Positions 1 through 8,435 of a stretch of 8,435 bases of DNA are shown in pieces; the first letter of the stretch is position 1; each line of letters starts with the position of its first letter. The notes below the pieces were generated by a model, which saw only the letters and a list, made by a program, of their open reading frames with translations, had not been told where the DNA came from and did not search any database. This DNA is from Verrucomicrobia bacterium UBA673. Lineage in GTDB: Bacteria; Verrucomicrobiota; Verrucomicrobiia; Limisphaerales; UBA1096. The stretch lies in the NCBI GenBank assembly GCA_002299785.1, contig DBNL01000172.1, positions 4,788 to 13,222 on the forward strand, read 5' to 3'. The position numbers were made by a program, and so were the translations under genes.

Positions 1-2461
<2,461 letters not shown>

Positions 2462-2472
<11 letters not shown>

Positions 2473-3901
2473 CAAGTCACAGCTTCAATCGAGTCGCCGG
2501 CATTTCCTTGCGAGGAACGCGATGGGCATCGGCGGCGTGGCGCTGACCTGGCTGCTGCAACAGGAGGGGCTATTAGCCAAGCCGGTTAAACCTGAGTTCG
2601 CGGCCCACGACCTCCTGCCCAAGCGACCTCCCCACGAGCCGCGGGCCAAGGCAATGATCTCGCTCTTCATGCAGGGTGGTCCAAGCCAGATGGATCTGTG
2701 CGACCCCAAGCCGATGCTCGACGAGTGGGCAGGGAGGGACATCCCGGTGAAACTCAAGTACGACGACGCCGCCGGAGCCAGCGCCCAGGTGCTGCCCAGT
2801 TCCTGGAAATTCAACAGGCACGGACAAAGCGGCATGGACTTCTCGGAACTGCTGCCCGGCTTCGGCGAGATTGCCGATGAGCTTTGCCTTATCCGCAGCA
2901 TGCACACCGGCGTAAACAATCACGGCCAGTCCATCCACGCCCTCAACAACGGCCGCACCGTGAGCGGCCGGCCATCGCTGGGCAGTTGGCTCACCTACGG
3001 CCTCGGCACCGAGAGCCAAAACCTGCCGGCCTACCTCGTGCTGCGCGACCCCGCAAGCCTGCCAGTCGAGGGGACGTGGAACTGGTCGGCCGGCTGGCTG
3101 CCGGGCCTGTATCAGGGCACCGTGGTGAGGGCGCGCGAGCCGCGCATCCTGAACCTCGAGGCCCCGGCAAATCTGCGCGGCGGTGGCCAACGCAACTACC
3201 TCGACTTCCTCGGCAACCTCAACCGCAAACACAGCGCGTCGCACCCCGGCGAGCTGGATCTCGAGGCGCGCATTGCCAGCTTCGAACTGGCCGCCCGCAT
3301 GCAGACCTCCGCGTCCGACGCGATGGATATCTCCGGCGAAAATGCGGCGACAAAAAAACTGTACGGCATCGATGAAGACGCGACGAAGGAGTACGGCACA
3401 CGCTGCCTCATCGCGCGACGGCTCGTCGAGCGCGGTGTCCGATTTGTGCATGTGTTGACCGGGAACCAGTTTTGGGACCACCACCACGGCATCAATGGCT
3501 CGCTGCCCAAGGCCTGCAAAAAAACAGACCGACCCATCGCCGGGCTGGTGAAGGACCTCAAACGTCTTGGCCTGCTTGACAGCACAGTCGTGCACTGGGG
3601 CGGCGAGATGGGGCGGCTGCCGGTGGTCCAGAACACGAGAAATGCCGGGCGCGACCACAACACCTACGGCTTCAGCATGTGGCTCGCCGGCGGCGGCTTC
3701 AAGGCCGGACACATTCACGGCGAGACCGACGAGTGGGGCCATCGCTCCGTGCGGGACAAGGTGAATCATTACGATTATCACGCCACGCTGCTGCAACTGT
3801 TCGGTCTCGAACATGACCATCTCAAATACAAGCGGGGCGGCCGGGTGAAGAGCCTCATCGACGGCCAACCGGCCCGCGTGGTGGAGGAACTGCTGGCATG
3901 A
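2462..3901 (+). CDS. DUF1501 protein, Tat-exported, first tandem copy
   Basis: A 479-residue member of the DUF1501 family, which has an alkaline-phosphatase/sulfatase-like fold and presumably acts outside the cytoplasm. The start chosen is the ATG at 2462, 11 bases inside the upstream gene: it puts a twin-arginine signal at the N-terminus (SRRHFL, residues 11-16, then a hydrophobic stretch MGIGGVALTWLL and an LLAKP exit). The frame is open further upstream, but that extension is a shadow of the PSD1 end and would bury the Tat signal. No clear Shine-Dalgarno precedes 2462, so translational coupling is likely. Family motifs: LFMQGGPSQMD (68-78), DPKP (81-84), RSMHTG (145-150), WDHH (338-341), GGEMGRLP (380-387), GRDHN (396-400), ETDEWGHR (421-428). 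The candidate metal-binding Asp/His residues are all present, so it looks intact. Its stop overlaps the next start (ATGA). Substrate unknown. Confidence 0.94.
3883..3887 (+). promoter_or_regulatory. Ribosome binding site of second DUF1501 gene
   Basis: GGAGG lies 10 bases before the ATG at 3898, inside the end of the first DUF1501 gene. It supports this start and, with the ATGA overlap, coupled translation. Confidence 0.7.
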
Positions 3902-5340
3902 ACAACCCGGGCGAAGCCTTCAACCGCCGCCGGTTTCTCCGGCACAACACGATGGGCCTCGGCGGCCTGTCGCTGGGCTGGCTGCTGAACCGCGACAAAT
4001 TGCTAGCCACTCCGCCGGCGGTTCCGCGTGGAGAACAGTCGTTCGACCTCACGCCAAAACAGACGCACCACACTCCGAAGGCGAAGGCGATGATTTCGCT
4101 CTTCATGCACGGCGGCCCGAGCCACATGGATCTCACCGATCCCAAGCCAGAACTGACGCGTCTTGATGGCAAGGAGTACAGCGGCGACGTGCATTACAGC
4201 TTCGCCAACGAAGCCAGTCGCAACCTGTTCGGCAGCCCGTGGAAATTCAAGAAACACGGCCAGTGCGGGATGGATTTCAGCGAGTTGCTGCCGAACACGG
4301 CCGGTATCGCCGATGACCTTTGCATGATCCGCAGTATGCACACCGGACACAACGGCCACGAGGTCTCCATCCGCTACATGAACGCCGGCATTCCAGCCGT
4401 GCTGGGCCGGCCGAGCCTCGGCGCCTGGCTGACATACGCGCTTGGCAGCGTGACGGACGAGTTGCCAGCCTACATGGTGTTGTCCGACCCCGGCGGTCAC
4501 CCGGTGGATGGCGTGCACAACTGGACCAACGGCTTCCTGCCAAGTTTGTATCAAGGCACGGTATTGCGCGCGAAGGAGCCTCGAATATTCAACCTCAATG
4601 CGCCGGCCCACCTGAAGGGCGACGTCCAGCGCAACTACCTTGACTTCCTCGGTCAACTCAACCAAGCCCACTTGGCCAAGCGCCCCGGAGAACACTCGCT
4701 CGACGCACGCATCGACAGTTACGAATTGGCTGCCCGGATGCAGACTGTAGCCACGGATGCGCTCGATATCAGCGGCGAAAGCGCGACGACGAAAAAACTT
4801 TACGGTATCGATCAGGATGCAACCCGTGAATACGGGACTCGCTGCCTTATCGCACGGCGGCTTATCGAGTACGGCGTACGGTTCGTGCAATTGTTCCTCA
4901 ACGGCCAACCGTGGGATAATCACCAAAACATCCATGGCGCCCTCCCTGGCATTTGCCGCCGCACAGATCAGCCTGCCGCCGCACTCGTAACCGACCTCAA
5001 GCAGCGCGGACTGCTCGACTCGACTGTGGTGCATTGGGGCGGCGAAATCGGCCGCCTGCCGGTGGTGCAGTCCCGCTCCAAGCCGGGACGCGACCATAAC
5101 GGCCAGGGATTCAGCACCTGGCTTGCCGGCGGCGGATTCAAGCCGGGCACCATTTACGGCGAAACCGACGAGGTGGGCCACCGGGCCGTGGTCAATAAAG
5201 TCACGGCCAACGACTACCAGGCAACACTGCTGCACCTGTTCGGCCTAGACCACAACGGGATGGTCTATCACCACAACGGCCAACAGAAAAAGCTGACCGC
5301 CGGCCGGCCGGCCCGCATTGTTACAGACATTTTGGCTTAG
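3898..5340 (+). CDS. DUF1501 protein, Tat-exported, second tandem copy
   Basis: A 480-residue paralogue of the preceding gene, about 59% identical by hand alignment with only a couple of small gaps, so the pair probably arose by an old tandem duplication. The ATG overlaps the upstream TGA in an ATGA and is preceded by GGAGG with 10 bases of spacing. The N-terminus carries a Tat motif (NRRRFL, residues 9-14) and a hydrophobic core (MGLGGLSLGWLL). Conserved blocks: LFMHGGPSHMD (68-78), DPKP (81-84), RSMHTGH (145-151), WDNH (339-342), GGEIGRLP (381-388), GRDHN (397-401), GETDEVGHR (421-429). Best-conserved parts between copies are the putative active-site blocks and residues 300-325; the segment near 90-110 and the last 30 residues diverge most, which could reflect different partners or substrates. 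Residues 259-262 (LAKR) are encoded by a copy of the dispersed palindrome that the first paralogue lacks. It ends tail-to-tail with the minus-strand glycosyltransferase. Confidence 0.94.
   Translation: MNNPGEAFNRRRFLRHNTMGLGGLSLGWLLNRDKLLATPPAVPRGEQSFDLTPKQTHHTPKAKAMISLFMHGGPSHMDLTDPKPELTRLDGKEYSGDVHYSFANEASRNLFGSPWKFKKHGQCGMDFSELLPNTAGIADDLCMIRSMHTGHNGHEVSIRYMNAGIPAVLGRPSLGAWLTYALGSVTDELPAYMVLSDPGGHPVDGVHNWTNGFLPSLYQGTVLRAKEPRIFNLNAPAHLKGDVQRNYLDFLGQLNQAHLAKRPGEHSLDARIDSYELAARMQTVATDALDISGESATTKKLYGIDQDATREYGTRCLIARRLIEYGVRFVQLFLNGQPWDNHQNIHGALPGICRRTDQPAAALVTDLKQRGLLDSTVVHWGGEIGRLPVVQSRSKPGRDHNGQGFSTWLAGGGFKPGTIYGETDEVGHRAVVNKVTANDYQATLLHLFGLDHNGMVYHHNGQQKKLTAGRPARIVTDILA
4671..4680. repeat. 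Dispersed palindrome CTTGGCCAAG, exact copy, paralogue-specific
   Basis: Followed by CG, it reads Leu-Ala-Lys-Arg at residues 259-262 of the second DUF1501 protein. The aligned position in the first copy (bases 3233-3244, Ser-Ala-Ser-His) shows no trace of the palindrome. Confidence 0.88.
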
Positions 5341-6530
5341 CCTTGGCCAAGCGCCCGGGCGTAGGCGGCCTTGAGTTGCTCGACTGACTTTTCCCAATTG
5401 AGCTGCGTGTGAAACCGCTCGTGACCAAGGCGGCCCATCCGCTCGCATTTGCCGGGATCGTCAAGCGTCTCGGCAATCGCTTGGCCAAGTTCTTGAGCGG
5501 AGTTCTCCGCCACATAGCACGCGGCATCGCCGGCCGAGAAACGTCCCTCCTTCAAGTCGAACATCACCTGTGGCTTGGCGAATGTCATGTACTCAAGCAC
5601 TTTGTTCATCGTGCAGTGATCGTTGTACGGGTTGATCGGGTCGCTCGATACGCCAAGATCCATCGTCCGCAGTCCCGTAAATAAAAACTCGTTCGACACG
5701 CGACCGGGAAGATCGACAAATTCCCCCAAACCAAGATCATCGCGAAGCCCGACCAAGTTGTCGTGTTCCGGGCCCGAGCCCATCAGTAAAAACTGGATGT
5801 CGTCCCGACCCTGCTCGCGCACCAAGAAATCCGCCGCCTCGATGATGTAGCGCACGCCGTCGGCGTTGCCCATCACGCCGACGTAGCCGACGAGATGCTT
5901 ACGTCCTTTTTTCAGTGAGGCATCCGGCTCGACGCTTGTATCGGCGATCTTCGGCGCGGTGCGAACGACGTACACATCGTCCGGCGACTGGCCGCCGCGC
6001 CCAATGGCGATGTCGCGCACCGATTCGTTCGTGGCGATCACCACGTCGGCGAAAAAATGCGTCGCCCATTCCGCCACGCGCACAGCCCAGTATAGCACGC
6101 CGCGTTTGCCGAACTTGGCCTCGAACATCTCCGGGCAAACATCGTGCACATCATAAATAATCCGCGTGCCGACGAGCTTGTACGGCGCAGCAACGAGGAA
6201 CAGCAAGTCGGGCGGGTTGCAAAGATGCACGATATCGAAGCGGTGCCGCCGCCAGGCCTTCCAAATCAGCTTGAACTCGCCCCAGAGCGCGGAGCTGTAC
6301 TCGCGCAAAAAACCGCCGACAGCACCAGCTTCCTCGCTGATCCAGTGCCGGTAAATCTGGATGCCGTCAACGACCTCCTCCGGCTCGGTGAAGCCGCGCA
6401 TTTGCGGGCAGATGACGACCACCTCGTAGCCGGCGTCGCGCAGCGCACACGATTCCTGCCATACGCGGCGGTCGAGTGGCACCGGCAGGTTCTCGACGAT
6501 GATACAGACGCAGGGCTTCTCTTTGCTCAC
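5337..6530 (-). CDS. GT4-type (GT-B fold) glycosyltransferase
   Basis: A 397-residue glycosyltransferase that probably adds a sugar to a surface or exopolysaccharide intermediate in the cytoplasm. The start is taken as GTG at 6528-6530, overlapping the TGA of the upstream dehydrogenase (GTGA), with AAGGA 8 bases before it. An ATG at 6644 in the same frame would add 38 residues of dehydrogenase shadow and is rejected. N-terminal acceptor half: CIIVENLPVPLDRRVWQE (9-26), typical of WbuB-like GT4 enzymes, and IIYDVHD (124-130). C-terminal donor half: VGYVGVMG (214-221), LLMGSGPE (248-255), and NKVLEYMTFAKP (309-320), which corresponds to the nucleotide-sugar-binding E-x-x region. No membrane segment or signal peptide is evident. 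Coupling to a GDP-mannose dehydrogenase suggests both serve the same glycan, but donor and acceptor cannot be read from sequence. A dispersed-palindrome copy encodes LGQ near the very C-terminus and another LGQ at residues 348-350. Confidence 0.92.
   Translation of the reverse strand: MSKEKPCVCIIVENLPVPLDRRVWQESCALRDAGYEVVVICPQMRGFTEPEEVVDGIQIYRHWISEEAGAVGGFLREYSSALWGEFKLIWKAWRRHRFDIVHLCNPPDLLFLVAAPYKLVGTRIIYDVHDVCPEMFEAKFGKRGVLYWAVRVAEWATHFFADVVIATNESVRDIAIGRGGQSPDDVYVVRTAPKIADTSVEPDASLKKGRKHLVGYVGVMGNADGVRYIIEAADFLVREQGRDDIQFLLMGSGPEHDNLVGLRDDLGLGEFVDLPGRVSNEFLFTGLRTMDLGVSSDPINPYNDHCTMNKVLEYMTFAKPQVMFDLKEGRFSAGDAACYVAENSAQELGQAIAETLDDPGKCERMGRLGHERFHTQLNWEKSVEQLKAAYARALGQG
5342..5351. repeat. 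Dispersed palindrome CTTGGCCAAG, exact copy at convergent gene ends
   Basis: It lies two bases beyond the overlapping stop codons of the DUF1501 and glycosyltransferase genes and encodes the C-terminal Leu-Gly-Gln of the latter. It is followed by CGCC on the plus strand. Confidence 0.85.
5480..5489. repeat. Dispersed palindrome CTTGGCCAAG, exact copy
   Basis: Preceded by CG on the plus strand, so the GCG extension points the other way here. It reads Leu-Gly-Gln-Ala on the minus strand in the glycosyltransferase. Confidence 0.85.
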
Positions 6531-7825
6531 CAGCAAAATCCTTCGTATTGGGCCGGCAAGTCGCGCAGCTCCGACCAGCCGTTGACATCGAGCACCGTGT
6601 GTTCGGCCGTGAGGAGCGGCTTGAGCATCTCGATATCGACACACTTTTGCGCCGCGATCACCAGCCCCTCCCGGCCAAGCGCGGCAGCCAAGTCATCCGT
6701 CAGTAGCGAGGCCAGATGCGGCATTTTCTCGTCGATCACCCGCTTGTTGGTACCGATGAGCTTGGCCAATTTTAGCTGCGGATCATAAATGCTAAGCTCG
6801 AATCCGCGACCGAGCAGGTGCTGCGCAACCTCAACCATCGGGCTTTCGCGCAGGTCATCCGTATCGCTCTTGAACGACAGCCCGAGCAAGGTCACCCGAC
6901 CCTTAGCCAAGCGCTTGGTTTGCTCGATGAGCTTGGCCAAGTGCGCCTCGTTGCTGGGCAACAGGCTGTCGATCAAAGGCAACTCCACGCCGCCGCGCCG
7001 GCCTTCGTGCGCCAGTGCGCGGACGTCCTTGGGCAGGCACGAGCCGCCGAACGGGTTGCCGGGCCGCAGGTAGTAAGGCGACAAGTTGAGGCGTGTGTCC
7101 TGGCAGAGCAGCCCCATAACCGACTGCGAATCGACGCCCATGCTTTTACCGATGCGGCCGATCTCGTTGGCAAATGTCACCTTCGTCGCGTGGAAGGCGT
7201 TGCAGGCGTACTTGACCATCTCCGCGCCGGGCCAGTTCACCGACGGGGCGTCCCCACCGAAAAGCGCCGACAACTCACCCGGGAATGTCGAGCCATCATG
7301 CGTGCCGACAACGGCCAGCGACGGATCGTCGAAGTCCGCCACCGCAGTGCCTTCGCGCAAAAATTCCGGATAAAAAAACAGGCGCAACTTACCCGACTCG
7401 AGCAGGTCGTCGAGCAACTCGTCGGCGATTTTCTGGGTGCTGCCGGGGAGCATCGTGCTGCGCAGGACGAGGTCGTGCGACTCGCCCGATGCACGCACCG
7501 CATCGGCGATCTGCCCGACGACCTCCCAGACGTATTGCAGGTTGAGCTCGCCGCTCTCGGCAGACGGCGTGCCGACGCAGACAAGCGAAAGGCCGGTCGC
7601 GGCGATGGCTTCTTCGTGATTTTGCGTGGCAGAGAGCAGGCCATTTTTCGCCGCTTCGGTGAGGAGATCGCCCAGCCCCGGCTCGACGATGGGCGACACA
7701 CCGCTGGCGAGTGACTCGACTTTTTCGGCCTGCACATCAACGCCCACGACGGTGTGTCCCTCCTTGGTGAGACACCCGGCAGTGACTGCACCAACATAGC
7801 CAAGACCGAAAATTGAGACCCTCAT
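6527..7825 (-). CDS. algD: GDP-mannose 6-dehydrogenase (AlgD type), UDP-glucose/GDP-mannose dehydrogenase family
   Basis: A 432-residue enzyme predicted to oxidise GDP-mannose to GDP-mannuronate with two NAD+, in the cytoplasm, feeding mannuronate-containing polysaccharide synthesis. It starts MRVSIFGLGYVGAV, with the NAD-binding G-x-G-x-x-G at residues 7-12 and Asp30 at the end of the second strand. Further motifs: SPIVEPGL (44-51), VCVGTP (82-87), RSTMLPGS (122-129), PEFLREGTA (153-161), EMVKYACNAFHATKVTFANE (202-221) with the likely catalytic Lys205, and FGGSCLPKD (259-267) with catalytic Cys263. The C-terminal domain has LLGLSFKSDTDDLRESPMVE (313-332). The AGCL segment, the CQD-LNLS-YY-RPG block and the terminal EGFCW resemble Pseudomonas AlgD (about 436 aa) more than UDP-glucose dehydrogenases; this comparison is from memory. 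A UDP-sugar substrate is the main alternative. There is no clear Shine-Dalgarno before ATG 7823-7825. The gene carries two exact and two near copies of the dispersed palindrome. Confidence 0.87.
   Translation of the reverse strand: MRVSIFGLGYVGAVTAGCLTKEGHTVVGVDVQAEKVESLASGVSPIVEPGLGDLLTEAAKNGLLSATQNHEEAIAATGLSLVCVGTPSAESGELNLQYVWEVVGQIADAVRASGESHDLVLRSTMLPGSTQKIADELLDDLLESGKLRLFFYPEFLREGTAVADFDDPSLAVVGTHDGSTFPGELSALFGGDAPSVNWPGAEMVKYACNAFHATKVTFANEIGRIGKSMGVDSQSVMGLLCQDTRLNLSPYYLRPGNPFGGSCLPKDVRALAHEGRRGGVELPLIDSLLPSNEAHLAKLIEQTKRLAKGRVTLLGLSFKSDTDDLRESPMVEVAQHLLGRGFELSIYDPQLKLAKLIGTNKRVIDEKMPHLASLLTDDLAAALGREGLVIAAQKCVDIEMLKPLLTAEHTVLDVNGWSELRDLPAQYEGFCW
6539..6543 (-). promoter_or_regulatory. 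Ribosome binding site that decides the GTG start of the glycosyltransferase
   Basis: On the minus strand AAGGA lies 8 bases before GTG 6530-6528. This supports the GTG over the upstream in-frame ATG at 6644. Confidence 0.7.
6670..6679. repeat. Near-copy of the dispersed palindrome (CCCGGCCAAG)
   Basis: Two mismatches on the left arm; the right arm and CGCG extension are intact. It reads Leu-Gly-Arg in the algD-type protein. Confidence 0.4.
6761..6770. repeat. Dispersed palindrome, core TTGGCCAA with outer mismatch
   Basis: CTTGGCCAAT, with exact octamer core 6762-6769. It reads Leu-Ala-Lys on the minus strand in the algD-type gene. Confidence 0.75.
6902..6911. repeat. Near-copy of the dispersed palindrome (CTTAGCCAAG)
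   Basis: One mismatch in the centre, followed by CGC. It reads Leu-Ala-Lys (306-308) in the algD-type protein and lies exactly 30 bases from the exact copy at 6932-6941. Confidence 0.6.
6932..6941. repeat. Dispersed palindrome CTTGGCCAAG, exact copy
   Basis: It reads Leu-Ala-Lys (residues 296-298) on the minus strand in the linker before the C-terminal domain of the algD-type protein. It lies 30 bases from the near-copy at 6902-6911. Confidence 0.85.
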
Positions 7826-7873
7826 TTCAGGCCGGCAGACTAGGAGTCACCCGCGTGGAACGCAAGGCCAAGA

Positions 7874-7901
7874 CTTGAATCTTGAAACTGAAAACTTGAA
7901 A
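7874..7901 (+). repeat. Degenerate 7-bp tandem repeat, four units of CTTGAAA
   Basis: Four consecutive heptamers read CTTGAAT (7874-7880), CTTGAAA (7881-7887), CTGAAAA (7888-7894) and CTTGAAA (7895-7901); the next seven bases (CTACTCA) no longer fit. The array lies in the divergent intergenic region, 46 bases before the ruvA start and 48 bases from the algD-type start. It could be a replication-slippage remnant or a set of protein-binding sites. Confidence 0.7.
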
Positions 7902-7935
7902 CTACTCACCCTGTGTGACTCTGTGTCGGCTGGAA

Positions 7936-7940
7936 CGAGG
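7936..7940 (+). promoter_or_regulatory. Ribosome binding site of ruvA
   Basis: CGAGG ends 7 bases before the ATG at 7948, a normal spacing for a Shine-Dalgarno sequence. Confidence 0.55.
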
Positions 7941-7947
7941 CTCAGGT

Positions 7948-8435
7948 ATGATAACTTTTTTGAAGGGAACCCTAACAGACGCACTGCCGACGCAGGCGGT
8001 GGTCGACATCAACGGCATCGGGTACGAGGTGCTGATCCCGTTGTCGTCGTTCGAAAAGCTGCCGGGGCTTGGCCAAGAGGTGACGCTCAAGACGCAACTC
8101 GTCGTGCGCGAGGATTCGCAGACGCTGTACGGATTCGCGACGGACGCCGAGCGGGAGTTGTTCAAGATGATCCAGGGCGTAAGCGGCATCGGGCCGAGGC
8201 TCGCGCTCAACGTCCTGAGCGGTATGAATGTGACCTCATTCAAGGGCGCGATCGGCGACGGCGACGTGAAACGGCTCTCGAGCATCAATGGAATCGGCAA
8301 AAAAACTGCGGAGAGAATGGTGCTCGAGTTAAAGGACAAAGTTAGCATGGCGAACGGTGCTGCAACGGCGCCTGGCCAAGCGGCGACGACGCAGGACAAG
8401 ACCATCGCCGATGCCGAGGCGGCACTCGAGGCGCT
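7948..8435 (+). CDS. ruvA: Holliday junction branch migration protein RuvA, 3' end cut by window edge
   Basis: The frame opens at ATG 7948 and runs off the window, giving 162 residues of a protein usually about 200 long. RuvA forms tetramers that bind the four-way DNA junction and load the RuvB helicase for branch migration. Domain I (OB fold) is residues 1-63: MITFLKGTL, the VDINGIGYEV strand-turn-strand, and VVREDSQTLYGF. Glu55 and Asp56 fall exactly where Escherichia coli RuvA has its acidic pin. Domain II has two helix-hairpin-helix motifs: QGVSGIGPRLALNVLSGM (76-93) and INGIGKKTAERM (113-124). A flexible Ala/Thr/Gln-rich linker (about 132-152) leads to the start of domain III (DAEAALEA), which binds RuvB and continues outside the window. 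CGAGG lies 7 bases before the ATG. The gene is divergent from the algD-type gene; whether ruvB or ruvC follows cannot be seen. A palindrome copy encodes LGQE at 41-44. Confidence 0.97.
   Translation, partial: MITFLKGTLTDALPTQAVVDINGIGYEVLIPLSSFEKLPGLGQEVTLKTQLVVREDSQTLYGFATDAERELFKMIQGVSGIGPRLALNVLSGMNVTSFKGAIGDGDVKRLSSINGIGKKTAERMVLELKDKVSMANGAATAPGQAATTQDKTIADAEAALEA
8068..8077. repeat. Dispersed palindrome CTTGGCCAAG, exact copy
   Basis: It reads Leu-Gly-Gln at residues 41-43 of RuvA. Gly-Gln-Glu also occurs at this place in E. coli RuvA, so protein constraint may have contributed to this copy. Confidence 0.8.
8371..8383. repeat. Near-copy of the dispersed palindrome (CCTGGCCAAGCGG)
   Basis: Same 13 bases as at 1-13. 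It reads Pro-Gly-Gln-Ala in the flexible linker of RuvA, where protein constraint should be weak. Confidence 0.55.

Larger units (their letters stand above)
7826..7947. other. Intergenic region between divergent algD-type gene and ruvA
   Basis: This 122-base gap is the only substantial non-coding stretch and must hold or lie near the promoters for the minus-strand polysaccharide pair, and possibly for ruvA. I see no convincing sigma-70 promoter in either direction. The best minus-strand pair (TTGCGT, 17 bases, TAGTCT) matches only half of each consensus. The region is AT-richer than the genes between about 7872 and 7910, where a heptamer repeat lies. It is followed by two CTGTGT words at 7911-7916 and 7921-7926. 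A degenerate relative of the dispersed palindrome, CAAGGCCAAG, is at 7863-7872. Confidence 0.6.

Noticed and set aside
2573..3868. 431-codon open frame on the minus strand opposite the first DUF1501 gene
   Set aside because: It is antisense to a clearly conserved gene, has no recognisable domain, and its equivalent (4003-5235) recurs opposite the paralogue, as expected for a GC-rich shadow frame.
4003..5235. 410-codon open frame on the minus strand opposite the second DUF1501 gene
   Set aside because: Same reason: similarity to the other shadow simply mirrors the paralogy of the sense genes.
5334..5342. GGC-TTA-GCC as a terminator hairpin
   Set aside because: Only a 3-bp stem with a 3-base loop and no following T tract; too weak to support.
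6531..6644. Extension of the glycosyltransferase to ATG 6644
   Set aside because: The extra residues overlap conserved dehydrogenase sequence; GTG 6530 has a Shine-Dalgarno and a GTGA overlap.
6818..7714. 298-codon open frame on the plus strand opposite the algD-type gene
   Set aside because: The minus-strand frame carries complete dehydrogenase motifs; the plus-strand translation is low-complexity Arg/Ala-rich with no domain.
7947..7952. TATGAT as a -10 promoter element
   Set aside because: It overlaps the ruvA start codon and has no -35 partner at a suitable distance.

Overview
The window looks like a bacterial chromosome fragment from the PVC superphylum (Planctomycetota/Verrucomicrobiota). 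The strongest argument is the first three genes: a large protein combining planctomycete-type cytochrome (PSCyt1/PSCyt2) and PSD1 domains, followed by two DUF1501 proteins, is a gene set expanded in those phyla. I cannot decide between the two phyla from this stretch. Base composition is GC-rich (about 60% by eye), genes are tightly packed, and no rRNA, tRNA, CRISPR or insertion sequence is visible.

Layout. (1) Bases 1-5340, plus strand: a three-gene overlapping operon. The PSCyt1/PSCyt2-PSD1 gene is cut by the left edge. It overlaps by 11 bases a Tat-exported DUF1501 protein (479 aa), which overlaps by 4 bases (ATGA) a second Tat-exported DUF1501 paralogue (480 aa, about 59% identical by hand count). 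(2) Bases 5337-7825, minus strand: a two-gene surface-polysaccharide operon. A GDP-mannose 6-dehydrogenase (AlgD type) is translationally coupled (GTGA overlap) to a GT4-type glycosyltransferase. The glycosyltransferase converges tail-to-tail on the DUF1501 gene with a 4-base stop-codon overlap. (3) Bases 7826-7947: the only real intergenic gap, 122 bases between divergent genes, holding a degenerate 7-bp tandem repeat. (4) Bases 7948-8435, plus strand: ruvA, cut by the right edge.

Working together: the first operon probably makes an exported module (c-type haem protein plus two periplasmic alkaline-phosphatase-fold proteins) of unknown substrate, often suspected to act in degradation of complex polysaccharides. 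The minus-strand pair would oxidise GDP-mannose to GDP-mannuronate and transfer a sugar to a glycan. RuvA belongs to Holliday-junction processing and is unrelated.

The most unusual signal cuts across all the genes. The palindrome CTTGGCCAAG (core TTGGCCAA, often extended to ...GCG) is scattered through every complete or partial gene except the first DUF1501 gene, which has only a near-copy. There are nine exact octamer copies in 8.4 kb, where roughly 0.1 would be expected by chance. The copies occur in two reading frames (Leu-Ala-Lys/Asn and Leu-Gly-Gln) and in genes on both strands. One copy is present in one DUF1501 paralogue and absent from the matching position of the other. This points to a DNA-level element comparable in behaviour to cyanobacterial HIP1 or to DNA uptake sequences, rather than to protein constraint.
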